NCBI GenBank assembly: GCA_963823275.1
Contig: CAWGKW010000001.1
Location: forward strand, 496,001-560,000
Origin: RHKX01 sp963823275
Lineage (GTDB): Bacteria > Actinomycetota > Thermoleophilia > Solirubrobacterales > 70-9
Reading direction: 5' to 3'
Length of the DNA: 64,000 nucleotides
The position numbers were made by a program, and so were the translations under genes. Positions within the stretch are counted from its first letter, which is position 1, and each line of letters opens with the position of its first letter. Under the pieces are notes generated by a model. It saw nothing but the letters and a program-made list of their open reading frames with translations, was not told the origin of the DNA and ran no database searches. Positions 26,617 to 35,371 of the stretch are shown here, in pieces.

Positions 26617-29580
26617 ATGTCGCTAGTCGAAGATCTGATCACCGCGCCGGCCGGAAGGCTTGGCGCCGCTGCGCAGAACGCGCTCGAGGTCGCCCGCTTC
26701 GGGGGCCTCGAGACCGACGAGAAGTCCTCTCCCTACGAAGTCGTCTCGACCCGCCCCGTCTACCGGCTCCGCCGCTACTTCTCACATCCCGATGCAGCGA
26801 CCGTGAAGCGACCGGCGCTCCTGCTGGTGCCGCCGATGATGCTTTCGGCCGACATCTACGACGTCGCCCCATCGACCAGCGCGGTCGAGATCCTCAATCG
26901 CAACGGGGTCGATCCATGGGTGGTCGACTTCGGTGCCCCGGAGCGCGAGGAGGGTGGGCTCGAGCGCTCGCTCAACGATCACGTCATCGCGATCGACGAG
27001 GCGATCGACCGCGTGCGGGCCGAGACCGGCCACGACGAGATCCACATCGGCGGCTACTCCCAGGGCGGGATGTTCTGTTATCAGGTGGCAGCGTTCCGGC
27101 GCTCGAAGGGCATCGACTCGATCGTCGTCTTCGGCAGCCCCGTCGACACTCGCGGCACGCTCAGCTTCGGGCTTCCCGAGGACGCGGCGATCGGCGCGGC
27201 CGCGTTCCTGGCCGATCACGTCTTCGCGACCTCGGGCGTCCCCGCCTGGATGAGCCGCACCGGCTTTCGGATGCTCGACCCGGCGAAATCTCTGCGTCAG
27301 CGCCTCGCCTTCGTCCGTCAGCTGCACGATCGGGAGTCGCTGCTGCCCAAGGAGCGCCAGCGCCGATTCCTCGAGGCCGACGGCTGGGTGGCCTGGCCCG
27401 GACCCGCCCTCGCCGACGTGATCCGTCAGTTCGGCGTCCACAACCGGCTCGTCTCGGGCGGCTTCGTGATCGACGAACGGCTCGTCACCCTCGCCGACAT
27501 GACCTGTCCGATCCTCGCCTTCGTCGGCCAGACCGATGAGATCGCCCCAGCCAGGTCGGTACGGGCCGCGCGCTGGGCGGCTCCCCGCTCCGACGTCTAC
27601 GAGGTCAGCCTCCCCGCCGGCCACTTCGGGCTCGTGGTCGGCTCGACCGCCGTCGAGATCACCTGGCCCACCGTCGCCTCCTGGGCGCGCTGGCGGGCGG
27701 GAGAGGGTGAGCTGCCGGAGGGGGTCGAGCGGATCGAGGAGACCCCGGAGCGAGCGGAGGGTGGCCCGAGCACCCGCGACCGAATCGGCGTGGGAGCCCA
27801 GCTCGCCGTCGGCGCCGGAATCGGCACGGTCCAGGCGCTGGCCGGCGCCGCACTCGGGGCCAGCCGGACCCTCCGCGAGATCGTCGGCGACACCGCCAGC
27901 CAGCTCGACCAGCTCAACCGGCTCGGCCGGGTCAATCCACGGACGAGGATCTCATTCGGCCTGCTGCTGGACGAGCAGGTCGAGGAGGCTCCCGACGACG
28001 TCGTCCTGCTCTTCGAAGACCGCGCCCACACCCATGGGGCGGTCAAGGAGCGGGTCGACAACGTCGTTCGTGGGTTGCTCGAGATCGGCGTTCGCCAGGG
28101 CGAGCATGTAGGAGTGCTGATGCAGACCCGCCCCAGCGCCCTGACCCTCGTCGCGGCGCTCAACCGCGTCGGGGCGGTCGCGGTGCTGATGCGACCGGAC
28201 GGCGACCCGTTCCGGGAGGCCGAGCTCGGCCGCGCCCGTCGGATCATCGCCGACCCCCAGAACGGCGAGGCGGCCGCGGCGGCCACGAACCTGCAGGTCT
28301 ACGTTCTCGGCGGCGGCGGCAAGGCGCGCAAGCTCGGCAGGAACCTGATCGACATGGAGCGGATCGAGCCGGACGAGGTTCACGTTCCGGCCTGGTATGA
28401 GCCCAATCCCGGGCGGGCCGGCGACCTCGCCTTCATCCTCTTCACCGGGAGTGGCGAGCGCACGCTCGCCAACCGGATCACCAACGGACGCTGGGCGCTC
28501 TCGGCCTTCGGAACGGCCTCGTCGGCCTCGCTCTCGCGCGGGGACACCGTCTACAGCGCCAGCCCCGTCTACCACCCCTCCGCCCTGCTGATGAGCGTCG
28601 GCGGGGCGATCGCCGGAGGCTCCCGCCTCGCGGTGGGGTCGCGCTTCGAGCCGTCGACGTTCTGGGACGAGGTCCGCCGTTACGGCGCGACGGTCGTCTC
28701 CTACACGTGGGCGATGATGGAGGAGATCGCCGAGGCCCCCCCGAACCCGGGCGAGGAGCATCACCCGGTTCGCCTCTTCATGGGCTCGGGGATGCCGCGC
28801 GGCCTCTGGCGGCGGGTCAGCGAGCGGTTCGCCCCGGCGCGGGTTCTCGAGTTCTACGCCTCGACCGAGGGCGACGCGGTGCTCGTCAACGTCACCGGCC
28901 GGAAGGCGGGATGCAAGGGACAGTCGCTGCCGGGGAGCGCCGAGGTCGTGATCGCCGCCTATGACCCGGTCGATCGCCGGCTCATCCTCGGCGACGACGG
29001 TTACGCCATCCCCTGCGCCCGCTTCGACCCGGGCATGCTCCTCGCCCGCGTCCGCCCCGATTCGATCGGGACCGGAGAGGGGGTTCTCCGCGGGGTCTTC
29101 GAGCCCGGGGATGGGTGGCTCGAGACCGGGGACCTGTTCCGGCGCGACTCCGACGACGACTACTGGCTCGTCGATCACGTCCCGGCCCTGATCAGAACCG
29201 GGACCGGCGTGGTCTTCTCCGGGCCGATTCAGGATGCGCTCGGCGATGTCGATGCTGTCGCCCTCGCGGTCGCCTACGGCGTCAGGCTGAAGGACGGCTC
29301 GGAGATCCCCTGCGCGGCGGTAACCCTGCGGGAGGGTGAGAAGCTCGAGCTGCCGGCGCTCGAGCTGGCGCTCGCCGATCTCGGGGACGCCGGCATCCCC
29401 TGGGTGATTCGGGTGGTGGACCGGATCCCGCTGACCACCTGGTACCGGCCGATCAACGGTCCGCTCAAGGCCGAGGGCCTGCCGGAGCCGACCAAGCCCC
29501 CGACCTCGTGGTACTGGGATCCGCGCAAGGGTGGGTACCGCCCGATGAGCAAGGCCGCGCGCGACCGCCTCCTCAGGTGA
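26617..29580 (+). CDS. Fusion of PHA-synthase-like alpha/beta hydrolase and acyl-CoA synthetase-like (AMP-binding) domain
   Basis: 987 aa with no internal stop. Residues 1-370 are a PhaC-like alpha/beta hydrolase: LLLVPPMMLSADIYDVAPS, the SEILNRNGVDPWVVDFGAPE block and GYSQGG with Ser about 148 (true PHA synthases have Cys here). After a linker rich in R/E (about 370-430), residues 440-987 resemble AMP-forming acyl-CoA synthetases, with a degenerate ATP motif (FTGSGERTLANRITNG near 608), YASTEGD near 748, and WLETGDLFRRD near 832. The pairing suggests hydrolysis or transfer of an acyl group linked to its activation. Substrate unknown; part of lipid metabolism by inference. Confidence 0.85.
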   Translation: MSLVEDLITAPAGRLGAAAQNALEVARFGGLETDEKSSPYEVVSTRPVYRLRRYFSHPDAATVKRPALLLVPPMMLSADIYDVAPSTSAVEILNRNGVDPWVVDFGAPEREEGGLERSLNDHVIAIDEAIDRVRAETGHDEIHIGGYSQGGMFCYQVAAFRRSKGIDSIVVFGSPVDTRGTLSFGLPEDAAIGAAAFLADHVFATSGVPAWMSRTGFRMLDPAKSLRQRLAFVRQLHDRESLLPKERQRRFLEADGWVAWPGPALADVIRQFGVHNRLVSGGFVIDERLVTLADMTCPILAFVGQTDEIAPARSVRAARWAAPRSDVYEVSLPAGHFGLVVGSTAVEITWPTVASWARWRAGEGELPEGVERIEETPERAEGGPSTRDRIGVGAQLAVGAGIGTVQALAGAALGASRTLREIVGDTASQLDQLNRLGRVNPRTRISFGLLLDEQVEEAPDDVVLLFEDRAHTHGAVKERVDNVVRGLLEIGVRQGEHVGVLMQTRPSALTLVAALNRVGAVAVLMRPDGDPFREAELGRARRIIADPQNGEAAAAATNLQVYVLGGGGKARKLGRNLIDMERIEPDEVHVPAWYEPNPGRAGDLAFILFTGSGERTLANRITNGRWALSAFGTASSASLSRGDTVYSASPVYHPSALLMSVGGAIAGGSRLAVGSRFEPSTFWDEVRRYGATVVSYTWAMMEEIAEAPPNPGEEHHPVRLFMGSGMPRGLWRRVSERFAPARVLEFYASTEGDAVLVNVTGRKAGCKGQSLPGSAEVVIAAYDPVDRRLILGDDGYAIPCARFDPGMLLARVRPDSIGTGEGVLRGVFEPGDGWLETGDLFRRDSDDDYWLVDHVPALIRTGTGVVFSGPIQDALGDVDAVALAVAYGVRLKDGSEIPCAAVTLREGEKLELPALELALADLGDAGIPWVIRVVDRIPLTTWYRPINGPLKAEGLPEPTKPPTSWYWDPRKGGYRPMSKAARDRLLR

Positions 29581-29609
29581 CCGCGCGACTCGCAGCCTAT
29601 GCTCAGCGC

Positions 29610-30050
29610 GTGGCCTCCGCTTCCGTCTCGCACTGGATCGACGCGCCGCCCGACGTCGTCTTCGACGTCTTCACCGACGCCGGGCGCTACCCCGCCTACA
29701 CGCCGATCCGCAGGATCGCGATCGAGCGCGAGGGTGAGGGCGAGGCCAACGGCGTGGGGGCGATTCGCGCCCTGTACCTCGCGGGTCCCCCGGTCCGCGA
29801 GCTCGTCACCGATCATGTCCGTCCCGGCCGGTTCGCCTTCGAGGTGCTCTCCGGAGGGGGCGTCCGCTCCTACGAGGGCACGCTGACGTTCGAGCCGGCC
29901 GCCGGCGGGACGGACGTCACCTACGTGATCGAGCTCGAGCCGCTCGTGCCGGGGACCGGGTTCGCGACTGCTGCGGCGTTCCGGGGAGCCGTCGAGATCC
30001 TGATGCGCCTCGCCGATCGCGAGGCTCGCCGACGAAAGGCCGGCGCCTAA
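29610..30050 (+). CDS. SRPBCC (START-like) family protein
   Basis: 146 aa. WIDAPPDVVFDVFTDAGRYPAYTPI at the N-terminus and the later GGTDVTYVIELEPL with a C-terminal amphipathic helix are the polyketide-cyclase/dehydrase START-like fold, which binds a hydrophobic ligand. The start is uncertain: GTG 29577 overlaps the preceding TGA by 4 bp, but GTG 29610 has TATGCT 6 nt upstream, matching the leaderless pattern used here, and is preferred. It may act with the acyl-CoA synthetase fusion just before it. Confidence 0.8.
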   Translation: MASASVSHWIDAPPDVVFDVFTDAGRYPAYTPIRRIAIEREGEGEANGVGAIRALYLAGPPVRELVTDHVRPGRFAFEVLSGGGVRSYEGTLTFEPAAGGTDVTYVIELEPLVPGTGFATAAAFRGAVEILMRLADREARRRKAGA

Positions 30051-30060
30051 GCTCCCGCCG

Positions 30061-30549
30061 ATGCGCATTCTCTTCGTCTGCCTCGGGAACATCTGCCGCT
30101 CGCCCACCGCCGAGGGGGTGATGCGTCACAAGCTGGGGGACGCCGGGCTGGCGGAGGACGTCGACATCGAGAGCGCCGGCACCGGCGGCTGGCACGTCGG
30201 CCATCCGCCCGACGAGCGCGCGACGGCCGCGGCGGCGGCGCGAGGGATCGCGCTCGACGGTCGCGCGCAGAGGTTCGAGCACAACCACTTCGACGACTTC
30301 GATCTGATCATCGCGATGGACGGCCAGAACCTCGAGGACATGCGGTCCCTGGCATCTCACGCGGCCGCCGAGGGAAAGCTCCATCTGCTGCGGGAGTTCG
30401 ACCCGCTCGCCGTCGAGTCGGGCAGCCTCGAGGTGCCCGATCCCTACTACGGAGGGAAGGACGGATTCGAGGAGGTGCTCGACATGGTCGAGCGCGCCTG
30501 CGACGGCCTGGTGGTCGAGATCCGCGCCCGGCTCGACGGCTCGAGGTGA
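30061..30549 (+). CDS. Low molecular weight protein-tyrosine phosphatase
   Basis: 162 aa. The P-loop C7-L-G-N-I-C12-R13-S (CX5R) opens the protein and the general-acid Asp is in VPDPYYGG (about 124-131), the signatures of the arsenate-reductase/LMW-PTP family. Acts in the cytoplasm on phosphotyrosine. ATG 30061 is preceded by TAAGCT 7 nt upstream. Its stop overlaps the start of the next (frameshifted) kinase-like gene by 4 bp. Confidence 0.93.
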   Translation: MRILFVCLGNICRSPTAEGVMRHKLGDAGLAEDVDIESAGTGGWHVGHPPDERATAAAAARGIALDGRAQRFEHNHFDDFDLIIAMDGQNLEDMRSLASHAAAEGKLHLLREFDPLAVESGSLEVPDPYYGGKDGFEEVLDMVERACDGLVVEIRARLDGSR

Positions 30550-31440
30550 GCGGGAAGCGGGTGATGGCTGCGGCCGGGCGCGCGACTCGGGCAGCGCATC
30601 GAACGCTCGCGGCGGGTCGGCGGTGGCGATATCAACGATGCCTGGCTGCTGGAACTCGAGGACGGCACCCCGGCATTCCTGAAGAGCCGCGCCGACGCCC
30701 CGGCCGACGAGTACGGCGCCGAGGCGGCGGGCCTCGCCTGGCTGGCCGAGCCGCATGGCCTGCCGGTTCCCGAGGTGCTTGCGATCGTCGACGAGCCGGG
30801 AGCCCTTGCCCTGGTACTCGAATGGATCGAACCCGGAAGGCTGAATCCTGCGACGGGGAGGAGGAGCTGGGCCGCGGGCTTGCGATCGTCCACCAGGCCG
30901 GAGCCCCAAGCTTCGACGCCCTGCCCCCGGGCTCGCCACGCAGGCAGCTGCGGTTCGGTGGCGTGGTACTTCCACTCGACGCGGTTGCGGAGGGTTCGTC
31001 GTGGGCCGCTCACTACGCCGCCCGGCTCGAGCTGCTCGCCGGCGTGGCTTCGGATCGCGGCCGGATCGACGCCGGGACCGCTGCCGCCATCGGCCTTGTG
31101 GTCGAGCGGATCGAGACGCTCGCCGGCCCACCCGAGCCTCCGGCGCGACTTCACGGCGATCTGTGGAGCGGCAACGTGCACGCGGGCGCCGACGGACGAC
31201 CGTGGCTGATCGATCCGGCCGCCCACGGCGGCCACCGTGAGCTCGACCTGGCGATGTTGAGGCTCTTCGGAACGATCAGCGAGACGAACGCTCGCTGCCT
31301 ACGAGGACGTCGTCCCGCTCGCCGCCGGTCATGGGGAGCGGGTCGCGCTCTGGCAGCTGCAGCCGCTGCTGGTCCACGCGATCCTCTTCGGTGGCTCCTA
31401 CGGCGACGCCGTCGGCCGAGCCGCCCGCGCCTACGCCTGA
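30546..31440 (+). pseudogene. Fructosamine-kinase/APH-like gene interrupted by three frame changes
   Basis: The product can be read only by switching frame: an opening segment, then GQRIERSRRVGGGDINDAWLLELEDGTPAFLK-like text (about 30590-30840), then EEELGRGLAIVHQAG through LHGDLWSGNVHAGADGRPWLIDPAAHGG (catalytic HGDLWSGN and the metal DPA, in the long frame to about 31290), and finally TLAAYEDVVPLAAGHGERVALWQL to the stop at 31440. This is the fructosamine 3-kinase family, which phosphorylates sugar adducts of proteins. All motifs are intact once three single-base changes are corrected, so assembly errors are likely. Confidence 0.75.
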
Positions 31441-31464
31441 CCGGGAGATCGATACCTTCAGACC

Positions 31465-32225
31465 GTGAATGAGGATCTGCGACGACGGGTGATTGCCGGG
31501 CTCGAGGCCCGAGATCGCGTTGTTCGGCGGAGTCTCGCCGCCAGCTCGGTGCGTACGTCGGCCCGGTGTTGTCGCATCGGTATCGCCGGCACTCCGGATC
31601 GTTCCCTGTTCAACTCGGTCACGGCCGCGGAGCCGGAGCGCTCGAAGCCTCGGTCGACGACCTTGCCGCCGACCTACGGCGACGCCGGGGTTCACGCGTG
31701 GACCGTCTGGGTGCCCGACTATGACCGCCGCAGCGCCGACCTGCTCGCCGCCCGCGGCCACGTCCTCGACGCCTCGCCGCGGGCAATGGCCTGGAGCTCG
31801 TCGATCTGCCAGCCACCGGTGCCCAGCCCGAAGGAGTTGAGCTGATTCCCGGGAGAGGCCGAGGAGGTCGGCCGGATCAACGACCGCGCCTATGGAATCG
31901 AGGGCCCGGGGCTGGGGGCCGGCCATCGAGCGGAGCCCGGACATGCCGATGGAGTCGGCGATGGCACGCTCGACGGGGAACCGGTCGCCTGCGCGATCAT
32001 CCTCGATCAGATGACGACGCTTGCGTGACCGCGGTTGCGACGGTGCCGGAGCATCAGGGCAAGGGTCTGGCGGCGGGGATCATCGCGAGCTGCTCGGTGA
32101 CGGCCCGTCGCCGCGGCCTGCGAACGGGCAGCCTGCAGTCGAGCAGGGCCGGTGCGCCGGTCTATGAACGGCTCGGGTTCGTCGATGTCGGGTTCGTCGA
32201 GATGTGGGAGCTGCGGAAGCCTTAG
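31465..32225 (+). pseudogene. GNAT acetyltransferase gene interrupted by several frame changes
   Basis: Starts at GTG 31465, 6 nt after TACCTT. Readable parts are YGDAGVHAWTVWVPDYDRRSADLLAARGHVLDASPRAMA, then in another frame VEL-IPGEAEEVGRINDRAYGIEGPGLG, and in a third TAVATVPEHQGKGLAAGIIASCSVTARRRGLRTG...GAPVYERLGF (32025-32225), which is the acetyl-CoA binding R/Q-x-x-G-x-G/A loop (PEHQGKGLA) of a GNAT domain. No single frame covers it. Likely a normal N-acetyltransferase obscured by indels; substrate unknown. Confidence 0.7.
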
Positions 32226-32240
32226 TGCCACACTCCACCG

Positions 32241-33254
32241 GTGGATCTGAACCGACTTGACAACCTCCTGACCGAACGGGGTGAGCCCGCCGTTTCGCGC
32301 CACTCAGGTCTGGAAATGGGTGGCGGGCGGAGCGCGCTCTTACGGCGGAGATGACGAACCTGCCGCAGTCACTCCGAGAGCAGCTCGAGGTCGAGCTGCC
32401 GCTGTCGACTCTGACCGTCGAGCGTGAGGTCAAGTCGGTTGACGGCACCCGAAAGGCCCTGTTCGACACCGCCGACGGCCGGCCGATCGAAGCGGTCCTG
32501 ATGAGCTACAAGGACGGGCGTCGCTCGCTCTGTCTCTCCAGCCAGTCCGGCTGTCCGCTCACCTGCAACTTCTGCGCGACCGGGCGGATGGCCTTCGGCC
32601 GCAACCTGACCACCGTCAGAGATCCTCGATCAGGCGCTCCACTTTCGGCGCTCGGTGAGGTCAACCACGTCGTCTTCATGGGGATGGGCGAGCCGATGAT
32701 GAACCTCGACGCGGTGATCGGGGCGTGCGAACTTCTGCCCGAGGTCGGCGTCTCGACCGCCCACACGACGATCTCGACGGTCGGCTGGGTGCCCGGGATC
32801 GAGCGGCTCGTCACCGAGGGCCCGCGGGTCCGACTCGCGCTCTCGCTGCACGCCGCCGAGGGCGACGTCCGCAGCGGTCTGATGCCGGTCAACGACCGCT
32901 ACCCGCTCGCCGACGTGATCGAGTCGTGCCTGCGCTGGCGCGCCGCCCGCAGGCGCAAGGTCTACATCGAGTACCTGATGCTCGAGGGCGTCAACGACGA
33001 CGTCGAGCAGGCGGTCGTGCTCAGCGAGGTCCTGAAGCCCCACGATGCCTTCAAGGTCAACCTGATCCCGTTCAACCCGACCCCCGGCGAGTTCACGGGC
33101 AGCTCACCGGCAGGCGATCGCCGCGTTCCGCGACGCCCTGCTGAACAAGGGAATCCCGACGACGATCCGCCTGACTCGAGGCCGTGACATCCAGGCCGCC
33201 TGCGGACAACTGGCGGCCCGGGAGGACTCGCCGGACGGCTCGCCAGTTAGCTGA
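32241..33254 (+). pseudogene. rlmN: 23S rRNA/tRNA adenine-C2 methyltransferase with about five frame changes
   Basis: GTG 32241 opens VDLNRLDNLLTERGEP; the text resumes in other frames as FRATQVWKWVAGGARSYG, then EMTNLPQSLREQLEVELP. The radical-SAM motif CNFCATG in GCPLTCNFCATGRMAFGRN is intact, and VFMGMGEPMMN follows. Between 32611 and 32655 the expected EILDQALHFRRS appears in an alternative frame, so two compensating indels sit there. After 33105 the frame changes again to AIAAFRDALLNKGIPTTIRLTRGRDIQAACGQL and stops at 33254. It methylates A2503 of 23S rRNA. Full length about 336 aa, normal for RlmN. Confidence 0.85.
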
Positions 33255-33703
33255 GCTCGATGCTCGTGATCACCTGGGGCTCCACCGGTCGGTCGCCGGG
33301 GCCGGTCTCGGTCCCCTCGATCGCGTCGACGGTCTCCATTCCGGAGACGACCGTGCCGAAGACGGTGTGCTTGCCGTCGAGCCAGGATGCCTCTTCGATG
33401 GTGACGATGAAGAACTGGGAGCCGTTGGTGTTGGGGCCTGCGTTGGCCATCGCGAGCGCGCCGCGCTCGACCTTGTGATCGTTGAACTCGTCCTCGAAGG
33501 TGTATCCCGGCCCACCCGTCCCCGTCCCCTCTGGGCAGCCGCCCTGGATCATGAAATCCGGGATCACCCGGTGGAATGCCGAGATCGTCGTAGAAGCCCT
33601 CGGAGGCGAGCTTGCGGAAGTTCTCGACCGTCTTCGGCGCAGCGTCGTCGTGCAGCTCGAACTCGATCGGGCCGGCATTGGTGTGCATGGTGGCGTGTGA
33701 CAT
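33247..33703 (-). CDS. Cyclophilin-type peptidyl-prolyl isomerase, one frame change
   Basis: From ATG 33703 the reading MHTNAGPIEFELHDDAAPKTVENFRKLASEGFYDD is in one frame; after about 33585 the rest (AFHRVIPDFMIQGGCPEGTG, FEDEFNDHKVERGALAMANAGPNTNGSQFFI, HTVFGTVVSGMETVDAI) is in another. A single extra G in GATCTCGGCATTCC joins them. FHRVIPDFMIQGG and NGSQFF are the cyclophilin active-site blocks. About 150 aa, no signal peptide, so a cytoplasmic prolyl isomerase. Convergent with rlmN, overlapping by 8 bp. Confidence 0.88.
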
Positions 33704-33769
33704 TGGTGGAACACTAGCCACACGGCCGCGACTTTTCCGCTCGCGGCATGTTGCAGACCTCAGGGCCTC

Positions 33770-35329
33770 TTGACTTCGCCGAAACGCATTCCCACGAGAC
33801 GAGCACGCCGGCTCGGCGGAGCTGTCGCCGTCTGCCTGCTCGCGATCGCTGCGCCCCTGGTCCTGCTCGGCGGTCAGGCCGGCGCGGCCAAGCCGAAGCC
33901 GAAGAGGGAGTCGAAGCGACCGAACATCGTCATGGTCATGACCGACGATCAGGCAAAGTCGACGATCTCGCCCGAGGTGATGCCGAACCTCACCTCGAAG
34001 CTGATGGCCCAGGGGACCACCTTCAGCGACTTCACCGTCACCACGCCGCTCTGCTGCCCCTCCCGCGCCGCCTACTGACCGGCCAGTACGGCCACAACAA
34101 CAACGTGCTCAGAAACTTCTACCCCGACCTTCGCGACAAGAGGAACGTCCTGCCCTCGTGGCTTCAGGACCGCGGTTACTCGACCGCTCACGTCGGCAAG
34201 TTCCTCAACAGCTACGAAGAGGGCGAGCTCGGGCCGGCTGCGGTCGCTCCCGGCTGGGATCTGTGGTTCACCCAGCTCGAACGCCGCAAGTATTACGACT
34301 GGAAGGCCTCCAAGAACGGCCAGATCGTCAACTACGGGACCGACGACAACGATCACGCGACCACGGTGGCGAGCAGGTTCGCCGTCGACTGGACGAACCG
34401 CCTGGTCAAGAAGAAGGATCCCTTCTACCTGCAGGTCGACTACTACGCGCCGCACACGGCCCCCGGCCGTGACACCCGTTGCTCATCCGCGCCCGTCCCC
34501 GAGGCCGAGGACGAGGGTCGCTTCGCGTCCACCCCGTTGCCGCAGCCACCCAGCTTCAACCAGGCGGACGTCTCGGAGATGCCGTCATTCATTCGCGACA
34601 ACCCGCTGCTGACCCCCGAGGAGATCGATCGGATCACCCAGCACTACCGGTGCGCGCTCGAGTCCCTCTATGGCGTCGACCGCGGAATCGGCGAGATCTA
34701 CGATGCGGTCGCCGAGGCCGGAGAGCTGAAAAAGACGATCTTCGTCTTCACCTCCGACAACGGCTACTTCTACGGTGAGCACCGGATCTCGAAGGGCAAG
34801 CCCTATCCCTATGCCGAGAACATCACGATGCCGCTGACGTTGCGCGTGCCGCCCCGCTACCGTGGCGACGCCCCGCTCGTGCCGACCTCCGACGCGCCGA
34901 CCGCGAACATCGACCTGGCGCCGACGCTGCTCGAACTGGCGGACGCCGAGCCGTGCATCCGCAAGACGAAGTGCCGGGTGATGGACGGCCGCTCGCTGAT
35001 GCCCCTGATCGAGGGGACCGACGGCTTCCCGGCCACCCGGGGCATCGCGCTCGAGCGCTACAGCTGCGATTTCCGCGGCATCGTGCTCGGGGGGAAGATC
35101 TACGTCTCCTATTCGAAGGAGGGCACGACGGGGTGTCGAGCCCGACGAGGCCGAGATGTATGACCTGGAGGCCGATCCGTTCCAGCTCGACGACCTGCTC
35201 CCGACGGTGGAGGGCTCCCCGAACGATCAGGTTCGCATCAAACTCGCCCGGAAGATGCGCAGGCTCGGCGAGTGCGCCGGAATCCGCGGCCGCGACCCGA
35301 AGCCCCCCTCGGGCCTCTACTGCGAATGA
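33770..35329 (+). CDS. Secreted sulfatase with two frame changes
   Basis: TTG 33770 begins a signal peptide (GGAVAVCLLAIAAPLVLLGGQAGA). The sulfatase core follows: PNIVMVMTDDQ (metal Asp) and the formylglycine site CCPSR (C-x-P-S-R). Immediately after it the frame breaks at GCCTACTGACC (34075), where one C appears to be missing, and continues as TGQYGHNNNVLRNFYPDLRD through FTSDNGYFYGEHR. A second break near 35135 leads to EPDEAEMYDLEADPFQLDDLL and a stop at 35329. Corrected length about 518 aa. A hydrolase of sulfate esters acting outside the membrane. Confidence 0.85.
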
Positions 35330-35371
35330 ACCGACGCGACCCCGTCTCGACCCGAGTAGGGTGGATCGGCC

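Noticed and set aside
32611..32655. Programmed frameshifting in rlmN
   Set aside because: Several scattered breaks within one gene, some compensating one another, and no slippery site; the neighbours show the same pattern, so indel errors are simpler.
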